DNA of 14,106 bases from Methanobacteriaceae archaeon (GTDB lineage Archaea; Methanobacteriota; Methanobacteria; Methanobacteriales; Methanobacteriaceae). Position numbers and translations under genes: made by a program. Shown here in pieces: positions 13,308-14,106 of the stretch. The stretch lies in contig CAAFWR010000024.1 in the NCBI GenBank assembly GCA_900766745.1, positions 1 to 14,106 of the forward strand, written 5' to 3'. Each line of letters opens with the position of its first letter. The first letter of the stretch is position 1. The notes under the pieces were generated by a model that searched no databases, was not told where the DNA came from, and saw only the letters and a program-made list of their open reading frames with translations.

Positions 13308-13712
13308 TCAGTTTAAACCTATTAGATTAATCTCAGAAACCCTTTCAAATTCTTTATCAAAACTAATTAAATTTTCGATTTTTTCTTTATCCATGCAATA
13401 TATAATACTTGTATCTGTGAAACTTAATTTGGTATTATATTTTTTATAAATGAGTAAATTACCTAAATTGAATTTATGGAAATCATATTCATTAATCACA
13501 TTAAAAAATAAACTGATAAATTCATATGCTTTAATTGCTATTTCTACTCCTGTTTTATTGCCTAAAACAGTTATAACATCATTAACAATTAAATTATTAA
13601 CATAACATTGATTAGACTCGATTAAATCAACGTATTCCATGGATTTCTCATGTAATGAATCATTTTCATTTAGATATGCAATTATAAATGATGAATCCAC
13701 AAATAGTTTCAT
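13308..13712 (-). CDS. vapC: VapC-type PIN-domain toxin
   Basis: A 134-residue PIN-domain RNase, toxin of a type II toxin-antitoxin pair; such enzymes cut tRNA or rRNA when freed from the antitoxin. Acidic active-site residues are visible in order: Asp6 (KLFVDSSFI), Asp45 (LIVNDVITVL, where Glu is more usual), Asp100 (LSFTDTSIIY) and Asp119 (LISFDKEFERV). The length is normal. Its ATG overlaps the antitoxin stop (ATGA), with GAGGT inside the antitoxin's last codons as ribosome binding site, so toxin is made only after antitoxin. All catalytic acids are kept, so it looks intact and active. The exact RNA target cannot be read from the sequence. Confidence 0.9.
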   Translation of the reverse strand: MKLFVDSSFIIAYLNENDSLHEKSMEYVDLIESNQCYVNNLIVNDVITVLGNKTGVEIAIKAYEFISLFFNVINEYDFHKFNLGNLLIYKKYNTKLSFTDTSIIYCMDKEKIENLISFDKEFERVSEINLIGLN

Positions 13713-13945
13713 AAGTATAAACCTCTTTTTAATTCTACAGCATTAGTAACCTCTTTAGAATGAGCTATTCCAGCGAAATCTCTAATAGAAGGTTTTTCAG
13801 ATAGGACAGAGAGACTGACAGTTCCATCAGATTTAAGATCCCATTTTATTAGGGATTCTTCAGTTATATTCAGTGCTTTTCTAATTGTGGAAGGCACTGT
13901 TATCTGATTATTCTTATACATTTTAGTGATGCCGACATTAACCAT
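13709..13945 (-). CDS. vapB: AbrB/SpoVT-type antitoxin VapB
   Basis: A 78-residue antitoxin. Residues 5-48 are the swapped-hairpin AbrB DNA-binding domain ('QITVPSTIRKALNITEESLIKWDLKSDGTVSL'), used to bind its own promoter. Residues 49-78 ('KPSIRDFAGIAHSKEVTNAVELKRGLYL') would form the segment that wraps around and blocks VapC. A GTG at 13954 would add three residues, but it lies inside the GGTGAT ribosome binding site, so the ATG at 13945, four bases after that site, is the start. It is first in the operon and overlaps vapC by four bases, the usual order for such pairs. Confidence 0.9.
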   Translation of the reverse strand: MVNVGITKMYKNNQITVPSTIRKALNITEESLIKWDLKSDGTVSLSVLSEKPSIRDFAGIAHSKEVTNAVELKRGLYL

Positions 13946-13967
13946 TGAAATCACCTATCAATATTTA

Positions 13968-13987
13968 TTATTAATAGGCATTAATAA
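13968..13987. promoter_or_regulatory. Palindrome at the vapBC promoter, probable VapBC operator
   Basis: TTATTAAT-AGGC-ATTAATAA is a 20-bp inverted repeat with 8-bp arms, beginning 23 nt before the vapB start. It overlaps the likely TATA-like stretch (ATTTATTAAT on the minus strand). VapB proteins bind such palindromes together with VapC to repress their own operon, and binding here would block TBP. No other palindrome of this quality lies near the start. Confidence 0.5.
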
Positions 13988-14064
13988 ATTTTACCTTTCA
14001 TTTTTAAAAAAATACTTACTCATTATTACCAATAATTTTTACATGAAAATTAATATTCGTATTT

Positions 14065-14106
14065 GGGGGATAATAATATGTTTCATTGTTTAAAACTACG
14101 ATTGAA
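14065..14106 (+). other. Window edge: possible CRISPR repeat start or start of a new gene
   Basis: GGGGG (14065-14069) lies eight bases before an ATG at 14078 that opens a frame running to the window end (nine codons), which could be a gene start. Alternatively the last 19 bases begin GTTTAAAAC and end GATTGAA, the typical opening and closing words of type I-B CRISPR repeats in methanogens, and the AT-rich DNA before them could be a leader. The window is too short to choose between these or chance. Confidence 0.2.

Overview
The window looks like chromosomal DNA from a methanogenic archaeon of the Methanobrevibacter type (Methanobacteriales). The evidence is its very AT-rich composition, A/T-only TATA-like boxes, GGTGAT/GGAGG-type ribosome binding sites, and a gene set that includes MptE (tetrahydromethanopterin synthesis), an Orc1/Cdc6 protein, archease with RtcB, and an N-type methylthioinosine phosphorylase. 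The genus is inferred from gene content and not proven. No rRNA, tRNA, insertion sequence or confirmed CRISPR array is visible.

Layout. 1-396 has no gene. 397-774 (-) is a small membrane-anchored protein of unknown role and 866-1318 (-) an SseB-like protein. A small four-helix membrane protein (1409-1792, +) runs tail to tail into a minus-strand cluster, read from right to left: archease (4395-4832), a small membrane protein (4022-4342), rtcB (2543-3991) and a methylthioinosine/methylthioadenosine phosphorylase (1795-2538). Archease is the activator of the RNA ligase RtcB, so the cluster joins tRNA splicing/RNA repair with nucleoside salvage. A single-helix peptide gene (4924-5103, +) diverges from archease. 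Next come cdc6 (5249-6367, -), mptE (6468-7190, -) and a YczE/YitT-like membrane protein (7209-7868, -).

On the plus strand, a class V aminotransferase (8153-9298) has its own promoter carrying repeated AATAGCT elements. It is followed by a compact set: a GerW/YtfJ-family protein (9395-9814), a DUF2953 protein (9847-10401) and an unknown 100-residue protein (10402-10704). The first two families are also neighbours in Bacillus (ytfJ/ytfI). This set converges, with a 16-bp overlap, on a two-gene minus-strand operon in which a dUTPase (12254-12712) overlaps by 4 bp a thiamine-diphosphate enzyme resembling acetolactate synthase (10689-12257).

The right end is accessory in character. It holds about 600 bp of gene-free DNA with a 157-bp nested inverted repeat (13081-13237), then a VapBC toxin-antitoxin pair (13308-13945, -) with a palindrome at its promoter. 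The last 19 bases resemble the start of a type I-B CRISPR repeat, but the window ends before this can be tested.

Transcription and translation signals are of two kinds. Most genes have a Shine-Dalgarno sequence, but three (397-774, cdc6 and the YczE-like gene) have no such site and a TATA-like box centred about 28 nt before the ATG, which points to leaderless mRNAs.
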